A DNA stretch of 17,864 nucleotides from Gemmatimonadota bacterium. GTDB lineage: Bacteria > Gemmatimonadota > Gemmatimonadetes > Gemmatimonadales > GWC2-71-9. The notes under the pieces are model-generated. The model searched no databases, was not told the origin of the DNA, and saw only the letters and a program-made list of their open reading frames with translations. The translations under genes were made by a program, and so were the position numbers. The stretch spans positions 1 through 17,864 of the forward strand of contig JAOTWK010000025.1 in the NCBI GenBank assembly GCA_029862935.1. Direction: 5' to 3'. Of the stretch, positions 1 through 6,836 are shown piece after piece. The number at the start of each line of letters is the position of its first letter. Position 1 is the first letter of the stretch.

Positions 1-213
1 TTCAGATCGCGCCGGGGTTCGATCAGGTGAACGGACAACTCATCGCGCTTGTTCTGCCGGCGAACGTGGTGCTTGGATGTGTTTCGTGGCGGAGGTTGGG
101 TGCGAGTCACCATACTCCACGCGCGCGGGTGCATTCGTATTGACATCAAAGGAAGACGATGTCAGGGTTCTGCACTGCTGGGTACCGCTAGATACATCGG
201 CATAGACACTGCG
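1..213. other. Array edge, no convincing gene
   Basis: This stretch precedes the first attC-like site. A + strand frame is open from the left edge to a TAG at 203-205, and another from the edge to a TGA near 141. Neither gives a protein I recognise, and the better-looking residues switch from one frame to the other around base 80-100. It may be the 3' end of a frameshifted or decayed cassette gene whose start lies outside the window. The open frames on the other strand look like shadows. I assign no function. Confidence 0.3.
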
Positions 214-356
214 GTCTTGTACTCGCATGGACCTGGCGAGCGCGCAGGTTTTGAAGGAAGTTGAGTAGTGATGCGCTCGACGATTATGGGGACACGTTCA
301 CCGAACGGCGTGGCTCGCGAGCGAAAGGCTCGCAGGTCATGCGCGAGCCGTTAGAC
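214..356 (+). repeat. attC site, 143-bp family, decayed left box
   Basis: The right end is canonical, with GTTAGAC at 350-356 preceded by GCAGGTCATGCGCGAGCC. The interior (GCATGGACCTGGCGAGCGCG, then GAAGGAAGTTGAGTAGTGATG) matches the sites at 15233 and 16348. The left box, however, reads GTCTTGT at 214-220 where other copies have GTCTAAC or GCCTAAC, so the usual AAC triplet is lost. The site probably cannot pair correctly at its base and may be poorly recombinogenic. Confidence 0.75.
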
Positions 357-378
357 AGTTCGTAACCATCGAATCCAC

Positions 379-636
379 GTGACCTTCAAGATCCTCTTTG
401 GGCTGTTGGGCGTCGCTGGCATTGTGCTGGTCCTCCAGCTCGCCTCCAGTGTCGTAGACGAAACCTCCGATTGGCTTGCCTCGCGGCTTGGGGTATTGAC
501 CATTCGCGCCGCAACCTTAGGGCGGTACCCGCGCCGTCCATTGTCACAGAAGGCCGAAGTGCTGAGCGCGGTACTGGGTGTGTTCGTGCTCGTTGCACTT
601 GTGGTCCTAATCATCTATGTCGTGGCGACTGTCTAA
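379..636 (+). CDS. Small membrane protein of unknown function
   Basis: This is an 85-residue protein starting at GTG 379, which lies 23 bases after the R' box of the preceding attC. It has two strongly hydrophobic segments, roughly residues 5-22 and 62-83. They are separated by a basic middle containing ATLGRYPRRPLSQKAE. The predicted topology is two transmembrane helices with a short loop. The TAA stop (634-636) lies inside the GTCTAAC left box of the next attC, so the gene uses the recombination site as its terminator codon, which is common for integron cassettes. I recognise no family. A GTG start and no strong Shine-Dalgarno leave the exact start uncertain. Confidence 0.65.
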   Translation: MTFKILFGLLGVAGIVLVLQLASSVVDETSDWLASRLGVLTIRAATLGRYPRRPLSQKAEVLSAVLGVFVLVALVVLIIYVVATV

Positions 637-774
637 CACGCGCATGGACTAGCCGAGCGCGTACGTTCTCAAGGAAGCGGAATGACTGAGCGCCTGGCGT
701 TGATACGAGTACGTTCACCGATATGCGCACCCCGCGGGCCTCATCGCTCGCAGGTCATGCGCTGACCGTTATGC
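631..774 (+). repeat. attC site, 143-bp family
   Basis: The left box GTCTAAC is at 631-637 and is followed by ACGCGCATGGAC. The right end is GCAGGTCATGCGCTGACC followed by GTTATGC at 768-774. The right box has T in place of the usual G in GTTAGGC. The interior GTTGATACGAGTACGTTCAC is shared with the sites at 13031 (one difference) and 15844. Complementarity between the CGCGCATG and CATGCGC arms would let the single strand fold as attC hairpins do. Confidence 0.85.
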
Positions 775-848
775 CTACGGAAGAGCGCGTCGCTTGAAAG
801 GCCAGATGGAGGATCCTATCCAGCACTCGTTCAGGAGTTGAGATTCCT

Positions 849-2291
849 ATGCGCGCGTTGACCCAACTTGCAGTTCTTGGTTTGGTACTCCTGACCAACA
901 TCCGGCCAGGCCTCGCACAGAGTACGTCCCTCAAGGGATCGCTCCCGCTGCTGACCCGCATCGAGCTCGCCGTGCGCGTCGACTACGAGTCCGAACGGGT
1001 TGTCGGCACGGCTACGCTGACGCTGGAGAATGCGTCGACGACGTCGCTCGCACGCGTGCCGCTTCTACTTAACCGACTGATGCGCGTCAAAGCGGTTCGG
1101 GGCACCGGGGGAGGGGCACTGGTTCATCGTCAGCGCATCACATCGTTCGAGGACGTTGGGAAATTTCAGGTCAATGCTGTGGAAGTCGACTTGCCGGCGA
1201 CGCTGCTTCCCGAGGAGTCCGTTCGGCTTGCCGTAGCCTTTGAAGGCTATCTTGTCGGCTACACCGAAGTTGGCATGCTCTATGTCAGAGATCACGTCGA
1301 CTGGGAGTTCACGATCCTGCGCGAGGACGCACTTGCCTTCCCTGTCGTCGGAGTTCCGTCAATGCGCGTCAACCGTGCCGCAGCGCGCGAGCCATTCGAT
1401 TTTGAGGTGTCGGCCACAGTGCCCCAGGACCTGATCGTCGCCACCGGGGGTGAGCAGATCGGGCGCGCGGTCCGCAACGGCTTGGTCACCTGGCGCTTCC
1501 GCAGCCGGGAGCCAGCACCGTATTTGATCGTCACGATTGCACCGTATCAGGTCATTGAGGCAGGCGGTTTGCGTGTATTTCACTTTCCCGGCGACAGTGT
1601 CGGGGCGCAAATGGTACTCCAAGCATCCCGACGAGCCGCTGCGCGCTTGCAAGAGATGTTTGGCCCACACGAACGGGCGCTGGCGTTGAATGTGATGGAG
1701 ATCCCAGACGGCTGGGGCTCGCAAGCGAGCCTTGCCGGCGGCATCATCCAGGAAGCGAGCGCCTTCCGGGATCGGGATCAGATGCGCCAGCTCTACCACG
1801 AGATGTCGCATCTCTGGAACGCCCGAGACGTTGATACCCCGAGCCCGCGCTGGAACGAGGGCTTGGCGATGTTCTTACAAGACCGGCTTGCCCGTGAGAT
1901 CGATGGCTGGGACGGCGGCGCAGATGCCCTGCAGCAGACAGCAACTCGGTTGCTTGACCAGTGCGGAAGCGACCAGCGCTGCAGCCGCGTTCCCCTGCGC
2001 CAGTACGGCAACGAGCACATGACGGACTTGTCCTACTCGGTCGGCCGATTGATGTTCGCCGTCCTGTACCACGCGCTCGGCGACGAGGTGTTTGACCGTG
2101 CGCTGTACCGGCACTACCAGGCGCGCAAGGCGTCGGGCACGAGCACTGACGACATCGTCCGGGCGTTCGTCGACGTTGGCGGGCCGGTCGCACAATCCAT
2201 CTTCGACGATTGGTTGGAGTCTGCCGCTTGGATCAAGCGACTGCGCGACTCGGATTCCCTGCAGGCGATGTTCGATGGCTATCGGAAATAG
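849..2291 (+). CDS. Secreted M1-like (gluzincin) metallopeptidase
   Basis: This 480-residue protein has an N-terminal signal peptide (about residues 1-23, cleavage after GLAQ or nearby), so it is probably periplasmic or secreted. Residues 35-240 resemble the beta-rich N-terminal domain of M1 peptidases. The zinc motif HEMSH is at residues 317-321 within LYHEMSHLWN, and NEGLAMF supplies the third ligand, Glu337. In classical M1 enzymes 18 residues separate HExxH from that Glu; here only 15 do, so the loop is short. No clear GxMEN exopeptidase motif is visible (NVMEIPDGWG lies in the expected area), so substrate class cannot be given. A helical C-terminal region, about residues 360-475, follows. 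The ATG at 849 is chosen for the signal peptide it begins. It is the largest single-gene cassette in the window, followed by the short attC at 2368. Confidence 0.8.
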   Translation: MRALTQLAVLGLVLLTNIRPGLAQSTSLKGSLPLLTRIELAVRVDYESERVVGTATLTLENASTTSLARVPLLLNRLMRVKAVRGTGGGALVHRQRITSFEDVGKFQVNAVEVDLPATLLPEESVRLAVAFEGYLVGYTEVGMLYVRDHVDWEFTILREDALAFPVVGVPSMRVNRAAAREPFDFEVSATVPQDLIVATGGEQIGRAVRNGLVTWRFRSREPAPYLIVTIAPYQVIEAGGLRVFHFPGDSVGAQMVLQASRRAAARLQEMFGPHERALALNVMEIPDGWGSQASLAGGIIQEASAFRDRDQMRQLYHEMSHLWNARDVDTPSPRWNEGLAMFLQDRLAREIDGWDGGADALQQTATRLLDQCGSDQRCSRVPLRQYGNEHMTDLSYSVGRLMFAVLYHALGDEVFDRALYRHYQARKASGTSTDDIVRAFVDVGGPVAQSIFDDWLESAAWIKRLRDSDSLQAMFDGYRK

Positions 2292-2367
2292 GGTCTCATT
2301 GCGGGCAAAGACGCAGAAAGCCGAGCCCTCCCGTTGGAGGGCGTTCTAGAGTGCTTATCGAGCCGAG

Positions 2368-2433
2368 GCATAACAAGCGGATGAAGCTGACGGTCGCCTT
2401 TGGCGCCCGCAGCTCATGCGCTGACCGTTAGAC
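2368..2433 (+). repeat. attC site, short (66 bp) type
   Basis: The left box GCATAAC is at 2368-2374 and the right box GTTAGAC at 2427-2433. The arms pair well: GCGGATGAAGCTG against CAGCTCATGCGC, with a GGTCGCC/GGCGCCC stem around a TTT tip. It lacks the central 70-80 bases of the 143-bp family, yet ends with the same CATGCGCTGACC before the right box. This compact form is like the short attC sites of many environmental cassettes. Confidence 0.85.
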
Positions 2434-2579
2434 AGCAGCATGCAACTGGGTGTCGCACATCATGATGATTGTCATCTTGTTCCGGGGTGAATCGAATTCA
2501 CTAGAGTTTCGCGAAATTCTGACGCCGAGCAGTCGTAGCGACTACGGTTCCAGTTGGCTGGGTGCCAGCTAACGATCTT

Positions 2580-3548
2580 ATGAAAGCAGTTGTCATGAAA
2601 CGCTACGGCACGCCCGACGTGCTCGAGCTAGCGGACGTGGTAACACCGACGCCCACGGCTCGTGAAGTCCTCGTCCGCGTGCATGCCGCGTCCGTCAACG
2701 ATTGGGACTGGGGCCTGCTTCGGGGCGCGCCGTTCGCATACCGTATGTTCACCGGTTTCTTCACACCGAAGGTGCACGTCATCGGCTGTGATATCGCTGG
2801 GCGCGCCGAAGCCGTAGGCAAATCCGTCAGAGCGTTTCAGCCGGGTGACGAGGTCTACGGCGATCTGTGCATGAGCGGCTTCGGCGCGTTTGCGGAATAC
2901 GCCTGTGCGCCGGAAGCGGGCCTCGCCCACAAACCGGCCAAAATGACCTTCGAGCAAGCCGCTGCCATCCCGCAAGCGGGCATGCTTGCGGTGCAGGGCC
3001 TCATCGATGTGGGCCAGATTCGATCCGGCCAAAAGGTGCTCCTGAACGGGGCGGGCGGTGGCGTTGGCACGCTCGCCTTGCAGATGGCCAAGCTCCACGA
3101 CGTCGAGGTGACCGTCGTCGACAAGGCCGACAAACTGGACATGCTGCGTGCCATGGGTGCAGACCACGTCATTGATTACCTGAAGGAAGACTTCACTCGG
3201 AGCGGTAAGTGCTATGACCTGATCCTCGATGTGAAGACCAATCGTTCGCCACTTGCCTACGCACGTGTGCTAAATCCCCATGGAACGTATGCCACCGTCG
3301 GGGGCGCCCCATCCCGCCTGCTACAGGTATGGGGGTTGGGTCCTTTGATATCGCGGTTGTCCAAGAAGCACATCCGTCTCGTTATGTTGAAACCCAACAA
3401 GGATCTGGCATACATGAATGAACTGTTTGAAGCCGGGAAATTGGCACCGGTCATTGACCGGTCGTACCAGCTCGCCGATGTGCGCGAAGCGCTCCGGTTC
3501 TTTGGCACAGGCGATCATAAGGGCAAGATCATCATCACCATGCCTTGA
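2580..3548 (+). CDS. NAD(P)-dependent medium-chain (MDR) oxidoreductase, zinc-less quinone reductase type
   Basis: This is a 322-residue cytoplasmic oxidoreductase of the MDR superfamily. The GroES-like N-terminal domain (residues about 1-125) contains EVLVRVHAASVNDWDW and a PGDEVYGD segment. The Rossmann domain has the nucleotide-binding LNGAGGGVGTLALQMAK around residues 154-170, where the GxGxxG-like loop is intact. The ligands of catalytic zinc in alcohol dehydrogenases are absent (the usual Cys and His-Glu positions are replaced), pointing to the quinone oxidoreductase/enoyl reductase side of the family. The C-terminal VREALRFFGTGDHKGKIIITMP is typical. I chose ATG 2580, which begins MKAVVMKRYG; an in-frame GTG at 2562 would add six residues. 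About 146 bases separate it from the preceding attC. Substrate unknown. Confidence 0.9.
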   Translation: MKAVVMKRYGTPDVLELADVVTPTPTAREVLVRVHAASVNDWDWGLLRGAPFAYRMFTGFFTPKVHVIGCDIAGRAEAVGKSVRAFQPGDEVYGDLCMSGFGAFAEYACAPEAGLAHKPAKMTFEQAAAIPQAGMLAVQGLIDVGQIRSGQKVLLNGAGGGVGTLALQMAKLHDVEVTVVDKADKLDMLRAMGADHVIDYLKEDFTRSGKCYDLILDVKTNRSPLAYARVLNPHGTYATVGGAPSRLLQVWGLGPLISRLSKKHIRLVMLKPNKDLAYMNELFEAGKLAPVIDRSYQLADVREALRFFGTGDHKGKIIITMP

Positions 3549-3606
3549 ACGCTGTCGCACGTGCTGGTGCGCCCACCATCTACGCTTGTAGGGATTGGGC
3601 TCTGCA

Positions 3607-3767
3607 GCCTAACAACCAAATGCACCTGCCGGGGCGCGTTCGTCGAAAAGGAATACCGCGTTTGTGTGCCGACGAGTGATTGTGCACGTTTAAGCCATTG
3701 AGAGCAGCCTGTGGCTGCGATATTCCCCTTGAGAAGTCGCCCGCAGGTGATTTGCTGACCGCTAGGC
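3607..3767 (+). repeat. attC site, long (161 bp) divergent type
   Basis: The left box GCCTAAC is at 3607-3613 and the right end is GCTGACC followed by GCTAGGC at 3761-3767. The right box carries C for T in the GTT core triplet where integrases cut. Only the ends resemble the other sites; the interior is a different sequence. If the core change is real, recombination at this site should be impaired. Confidence 0.7.
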
Positions 3768-3801
3768 CGACAGAACCCATGGGGACGAAAAGGGGGGCCC
3801 C

Positions 3802-4740
3802 GTGCTGACCACCCATCTTGATCGAGGTCTGGTTCTTCTTGCGGCGTGCACGCTGGCTCTTGTCGGCTCCTGTTCCACGGAGTTGAACCGAGCCTGGACG
3901 CCCGAGAACGCTACTCTGGTCTTTATGTCAAGTCGAGACGGCAATGCCGAGGTCTATTCGGTCACCGCTGGCTCACCTGAATGGATGAATCTCACTCGCA
4001 CTCAGGCTTCGGAAAACTGGCCCGAGTGGTCTCCCGATGGGCGTCAGATCGCCTATCAAAGCAATCTGTACGGCAACCTTGACGTTTGGGTGATGAACGC
4101 GGATGGGTCGGGCGCAAGACCCCTCACCGATGATCCGGCCCATGACTACGTGCCTGCCTGGTCGCCCGACGGCACCAGAATCACGTTTGCCTCTTGGCGC
4201 CGCGAGCCTGGCGACACCGCAGAGGCCGTGCACATTTACGTAATGAACGCGGATGGAACAGAGCAGCGAAGGCTCTTCCCAGAGTCACCAGGAACTTCCA
4301 CCTCGACCCAGTGGGTCCCTGACGGACGGAGCTTCCTCCTCAGCAGGAAAGTCGGTGACCAAGGGGCAGACCTGTTCGTTGTCGATTCCAACGGCAACAC
4401 GATCCAGCGGTTAACGAATGACGAATTCTCGAACGGCGCGGGCGCGTTCTCCCCGGATGGGAAACGTGTTGCCTTCCACTCCGACCGCGGTGAGGAGTCC
4501 GACATCGTCGTCATCAACGCCGATGGGTCCGGCCGGCGCACAGTTGTTTCCGAAGGTCAGAACTGGTACCCAAGCTGGTCGCCGGACGGACGATGGTTGG
4601 CGTACACGGCAAACGTATCCGATGGCGCTGACGAAGATCTAGACATCTACGCGGTCCCGGTGGACGGGGGATTATCGCCGACTAGGCTCGCTAGCAGCTC
4701 AGGTCGTGAAGCGGAGGGGAGATGGCAGCCCAGACGTTAG
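3802..4740 (+). CDS. TolB-like PD40 beta-propeller lipoprotein
   Basis: This 312-residue protein begins at GTG 3802 with a lipoprotein signal: a hydrophobic run ending LALVGSC, with Cys24 as the probable lipidation site. The rest is a beta-propeller of PD40 repeats, each with a WSPDGR-like turn: around residues 74, 116, 172 (WVPDG), 216 (FSPDG) and 257. Three blades carry the (V/I)xNADGSG signature of TolB-like proteins. Unlike true TolB it has no recognisable N-terminal alpha/beta domain, so it is a stand-alone propeller, probably anchored in an inner or outer membrane and facing the periplasm. It ends in RWQPRR, with its TAG stop inside a GTTAGGC sequence (4736-4742). That looks like an R' box, but no matching left box was found. 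The next gene follows 37 bases later. Confidence 0.85.
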   Translation: MLTTHLDRGLVLLAACTLALVGSCSTELNRAWTPENATLVFMSSRDGNAEVYSVTAGSPEWMNLTRTQASENWPEWSPDGRQIAYQSNLYGNLDVWVMNADGSGARPLTDDPAHDYVPAWSPDGTRITFASWRREPGDTAEAVHIYVMNADGTEQRRLFPESPGTSTSTQWVPDGRSFLLSRKVGDQGADLFVVDSNGNTIQRLTNDEFSNGAGAFSPDGKRVAFHSDRGEESDIVVINADGSGRRTVVSEGQNWYPSWSPDGRWLAYTANVSDGADEDLDIYAVPVDGGLSPTRLASSSGREAEGRWQPRR

Positions 4741-4742
4741 GC
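4736..4742 (+). other. Isolated R'-like box (GTTAGGC) at a stop codon
   Basis: GTTAGGC matches the attC right box exactly and lies on the stop codon of the PD40 gene. The upstream 160 bases show no GCCTAAC-type left box and no arm resembling GCAGGTCATGCGC, so a complete attC is not present. It may be chance, or the scar of a cassette inserted by integrase at a secondary site. The gene junction at this point has no other attC, which favours a closer look. Confidence 0.3.
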
Positions 4743-4777
4743 CCCTCGGGAAGACCCTTGCTACATGGGGCATTGAC

Positions 4778-5335
4778 ATGATGAGAACAGCTGCTGCCAT
4801 ATTTTCCTCGTTGACCGTGGTCGCGTTCCCTGACTTGGCCGCAGGCGGAGGTGAACACATGCAAGATGCACGTAGCCCGGTTGCACCAGCGGTCGACAAA
4901 GTGATCCACATATCGGCGCTGGTCGCCGTACCTCCAGCCAAGGCGTTTGCTTACTTCACCAACCCCACGCTCCTCAAACAGTGGCTGACCGCTGCGGCGG
5001 ATGTCGAGGAACATGTCAGTGGCAAGTACGAGTTGTTCTGGCAACCTGATGATCGCGAGAACAACAGCACGATTGGATGCCGGGTAACGACATTCGCCCC
5101 CGGGCAACTCTTGGCGTTTCAATGGCGGAGCCCCAAGCAATTCAAGTCATTCGCGAACACGGCGGATCCACTGACACATGTTGTCGTCACTTTTGTTCCG
5201 GAGGGGTCCGAAACACGCGTCCACCTGATTCACACCGGCTGGCGCAGCAGCGCGGAATGGGAGGAGGCGCGTGCTTGGCAGGAGAAGGCGTGGACGGGAG
5301 CATTTGAGGAACTGAAGCGTGTGGCCAAGGAGTAA
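4778..5335 (+). CDS. SRPBCC/AHSA1-like protein with possible signal peptide
   Basis: This protein has 185 residues. The N-terminal 22 residues, MMRTAAAIFSSLTVVAFPDLAA, look like a signal peptide or membrane anchor. From about residue 42 the sequence fits the activator-of-Hsp90-ATPase-like (AHSA1) branch of the START/SRPBCC superfamily. It has ISALVAVPPAKAFAYFTNP, then LLKQWLT, a GKYELFW strand, and a C-terminal helix with GWRSSAEWEEARAWQEKAW. Such proteins bind hydrophobic ligands in a central cavity; the ligand here is unknown, and export would be unusual for the family. I chose ATG 4778; a longer frame from GTG 4706 would overlap the PD40 gene. A second ATG at 4859 would give the bare cytoplasmic domain, so the signal peptide depends on the start chosen. 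Confidence 0.8.
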   Translation: MMRTAAAIFSSLTVVAFPDLAAGGGEHMQDARSPVAPAVDKVIHISALVAVPPAKAFAYFTNPTLLKQWLTAAADVEEHVSGKYELFWQPDDRENNSTIGCRVTTFAPGQLLAFQWRSPKQFKSFANTADPLTHVVVTFVPEGSETRVHLIHTGWRSSAEWEEARAWQEKAWTGAFEELKRVAKE

Positions 5336-5474
5336 GGAGGCCGACCTCACGCTCGAGCGGACCGTCCTGCGAGTGGCCTTTGCGGTGATCGTAGCTTCGC
5401 AGCTTGTGGCGCTCCACGCGTTTGTGCGAATTCTTCGGGTGCTCAGGCACTCGCGGAGCGAGATTGCGGCCTAA
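5319..5474 (+). CDS. Possible small membrane protein, 51 residues
   Basis: A frame from GTG 5319, overlapping the end of the AHSA1-like gene, runs to the TAA inside the GCCTAAC box at 5469-5475. It encodes a basic start, a hydrophobic stretch VLRVAFAVIVASQLVALHAFV (residues about 16-37) and a basic tail ending RHSRSEIAA. That is the pattern of a single-pass membrane protein. A strong Shine-Dalgarno, AAGGAGG at 5334-5340, lies inside the frame but no ATG, GTG or TTG follows at the right distance; the next in-frame start is GTG 5373. Either a non-standard start is used or the gene has lost its start. Ending exactly in the attC is the best argument that it is or was a cassette gene. Confidence 0.4.
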   Translation: MWPRSKEADLTLERTVLRVAFAVIVASQLVALHAFVRILRVLRHSRSEIAA

Positions 5475-5607
5475 CACGCGCCTGTAGCTGGCGCGCGCTC
5501 ACGTGCTGAAGGAAGTTATGTTTGCTCGGTTGGACGACAGTGAGGTCCGATCGACATCTTTGCCCTCAAGGTGATCACGCGCGCAGGTTAGGCGCTGACT
5601 GTCAGGT
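5469..5607 (+). repeat. attC site, second family (about 140 bp)
   Basis: The left box GCCTAAC is at 5469-5475, followed by ACGCGCCTGTAGCTG. The interior GCTCGGTTGGACGRC and GACATCTTTGCC match the site at 16845 (CTCGGCTGGACGGC, CACATCTTTCCG). The right end reads GCGCTGACT then GTCAGGT at 5601-5607. The right box has TCA for TTA, so it has lost the GTT core triplet. Classed with 6087 and 16845. Confidence 0.75.
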
Positions 5608-5654
5608 GGCACCCGCACCTCGCGGGCAGTGCAGACTCCGTACAAGGGACCTTC

Positions 5655-6092
5655 ATGGCTGCCAAACGCTCGGGACCGCCGAAGAGCCTCGTGCCCGCCC
5701 CGCCGGTAGGCGAGCTACGTGACCTGCTGGGCCGCTGCTACAGGGTGTTTGATAGGGTGGCACACCCAAGTCCCAGCGTCACCAGCGAGTGGCGCTGCTA
5801 CAAGAAGGGCACACCGCCGGTCCTAAAGGTCATCGACGGCAAGCGCACACTCTACTATGTGCGGCCCGACAGAGGCTCCGTGCATGTCACCGTGGTGCTG
5901 GGACGCTTGGCCTGTGATGCGGCGTTGGCGGGCCGGGTGCCCGCTCATCTCCACGACGTGATCCGATCCGCAAAGCAATTCCCGGAGGGTCGGGCTGTCC
6001 GCCTTGAGCTGCATCGGCTGGCCGACGTTGCCGATGTCGAGGCGCTCTTGGCGGTCAAGCTCGCGCCGGCTGCCGCCGCAGGTGACACCTAA
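5655..6092 (+). CDS. DUF3788 family protein
   Basis: This 145-residue cytoplasmic protein fits the DUF3788 family, small single-domain proteins of unknown function. The supporting pattern is WRCYKKGTPPVLKVIDGKRTLYYVRP (residues about 46-71), then a VHVTVVLG strand. The C-terminal half contains RSAKQFPEGRAVRLELHRLADVADVEALLAVKL, a helix-strand-helix ending usual for the family. The N-terminal 25 residues are proline-rich and poorly conserved. ATG 5655 lies 48 bases after the preceding attC. The TAA stop (6090-6092) is inside the ACCTAAC left box of its own attC, so coding sequence and recombination site are fused. Confidence 0.75.
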   Translation: MAAKRSGPPKSLVPAPPVGELRDLLGRCYRVFDRVAHPSPSVTSEWRCYKKGTPPVLKVIDGKRTLYYVRPDRGSVHVTVVLGRLACDAALAGRVPAHLHDVIRSAKQFPEGRAVRLELHRLADVADVEALLAVKLAPAAAAGDT

Positions 6093-6226
6093 CAAACGCT
6101 TGAAGCAGTCAGGCGCTCGGGGAGTAGGGTTCCCTGCGGGGAGGAAGTGCCGATGTCGAACCGAGGAACAATGATTATTCGATGCGGCAGGCTGTTCGCG
6201 TGCAGCTCAAGCGCTGACCGTTAGGT
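6087..6226 (+). repeat. attC site, second family (140 bp)
   Basis: The left box ACCTAAC is at 6087-6093 and the right box GTTAGGT at 6220-6226. The right arm GTGCAGCTCAAGCGCTGACC matches GCGCAGCTCAAGCGCTGACC of the site at 16845, and the left arm ACGCTTGAAGC pairs with it. The two boxes are perfect reverse complements over seven bases, so the hairpin base is fully paired. Confidence 0.88.
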
Positions 6227-6238
6227 CGCCCGTGTTAC

Positions 6239-6811
6239 GTGTCCGGTACTGACGTGCAGAAGCTCGAGGAGAATCTGGCCGTGGGACCGTTTCCCGAGAC
6301 CGACGGTTGGAGATGGCTTTATCGAGCGTTCGAGCAGGTTGCGCCGGCAGGACAGTTTCTCAGGCGGGTCGTCTGCCATTACTTCTGGCCAACTGCGCTA
6401 GAGCGCTGGCGTAGCGGTTGGATCTATAGGCTTCTTGGAGTGCATCTGGTTGGCGCGGTCATTCCGACCGGCGGGATAGTTATCCGGCGCGTCTTTCGTG
6501 CGCGTATGGCGCCGTACACGCTGTCCGGAACCTCGGTTGGTGGCGCACGTTCGTTCTATTACAGGACTTGTGTCTTTGAGACTCTGCACATGCCCTTCTT
6601 TCTTGCACTAGCCGCATTGGCCATCCATCGGTTCGCCACGGGGAGAATCGACTTGGCATTGGAGAATGCCGGGATCAATCTGGCCATCAACTTCTACCCC
6701 ATGCTGCACCACCGCAGAACACGTACAAGAATAGTGAAGCTACTTCATGACCGAGGAACAAGGCAGGCACAGTCGCGACGCGGCACGCAGTCGTTAGGCA
6801 AAAATCTCTGA
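6239..6811 (+). CDS. CrtO-type acyltransferase-like membrane protein (tail runs into attC remnant)
   Basis: This protein has 190 residues. The central region from WRSGWIYRLLGVHLVGAVIPTGG (about residue 58) to INLAINFYPMLHHRRTRTRI resembles glycosyl-4,4'-diaponeurosporenoate acyltransferase (CrtO). Family hallmarks are a short amphipathic start, two to three membrane segments (here about 67-82, 118-131 and 142-158) and the closing N-x-YP-x-L-x-x-R-x-x-R signature. The family acylates glycosylated carotenoids in Staphylococcus, but most environmental members are uncharacterised, so the substrate is not predicted. The last 25-30 residues (HDRGTRQAQSRRGTQSLGKNL) look non-native and overlap an attC-like remnant containing GTTAGGC at 6793-6799. 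The original stop was probably lost. GTG 6239 starts 13 bases after the preceding attC, and the N-terminal 40 residues are unlike the family. Confidence 0.6.
   Translation: MSGTDVQKLEENLAVGPFPETDGWRWLYRAFEQVAPAGQFLRRVVCHYFWPTALERWRSGWIYRLLGVHLVGAVIPTGGIVIRRVFRARMAPYTLSGTSVGGARSFYYRTCVFETLHMPFFLALAALAIHRFATGRIDLALENAGINLAINFYPMLHHRRTRTRIVKLLHDRGTRQAQSRRGTQSLGKNL
6714..6799 (+). repeat. Degenerate attC candidate (86 bp) inside a coding tail
   Basis: A right box GTTAGGC at 6793-6799 follows GCACGCAGTC, and CCGAGGAACAA at about 6753 is shared with the interior of the site at 6087. The proposed left box GCAGAAC (6714-6720), followed by ACGTACAAGAATAGTGAAGC, only loosely resembles GCCTAACACGCGCCTGAAGC. 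If real, the left box has decayed and the site now encodes the C-terminus of the acyltransferase-like protein. Confidence 0.35.
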
Positions 6812-6836
6812 GGATGAGTATGGTGAGGGATAGTAG

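Noticed and set aside
690..722. Promoter inside attC (TTGATACGAGTACGTTCACCGATA-like stretch shared by several sites)
   Set aside because: TTGATA is a fair -35, but the only -10-like hexamer is about 14 bases away, too close, and it changes among copies while the stretch itself is conserved as part of the repeat.
1359..1811. 150-residue minus-strand open frame opposite the M1-like peptidase
   Set aside because: The + strand frame has a signal peptide and zinc motif; the minus frame has no recognisable domain and is a shadow of high-GC coding sequence.
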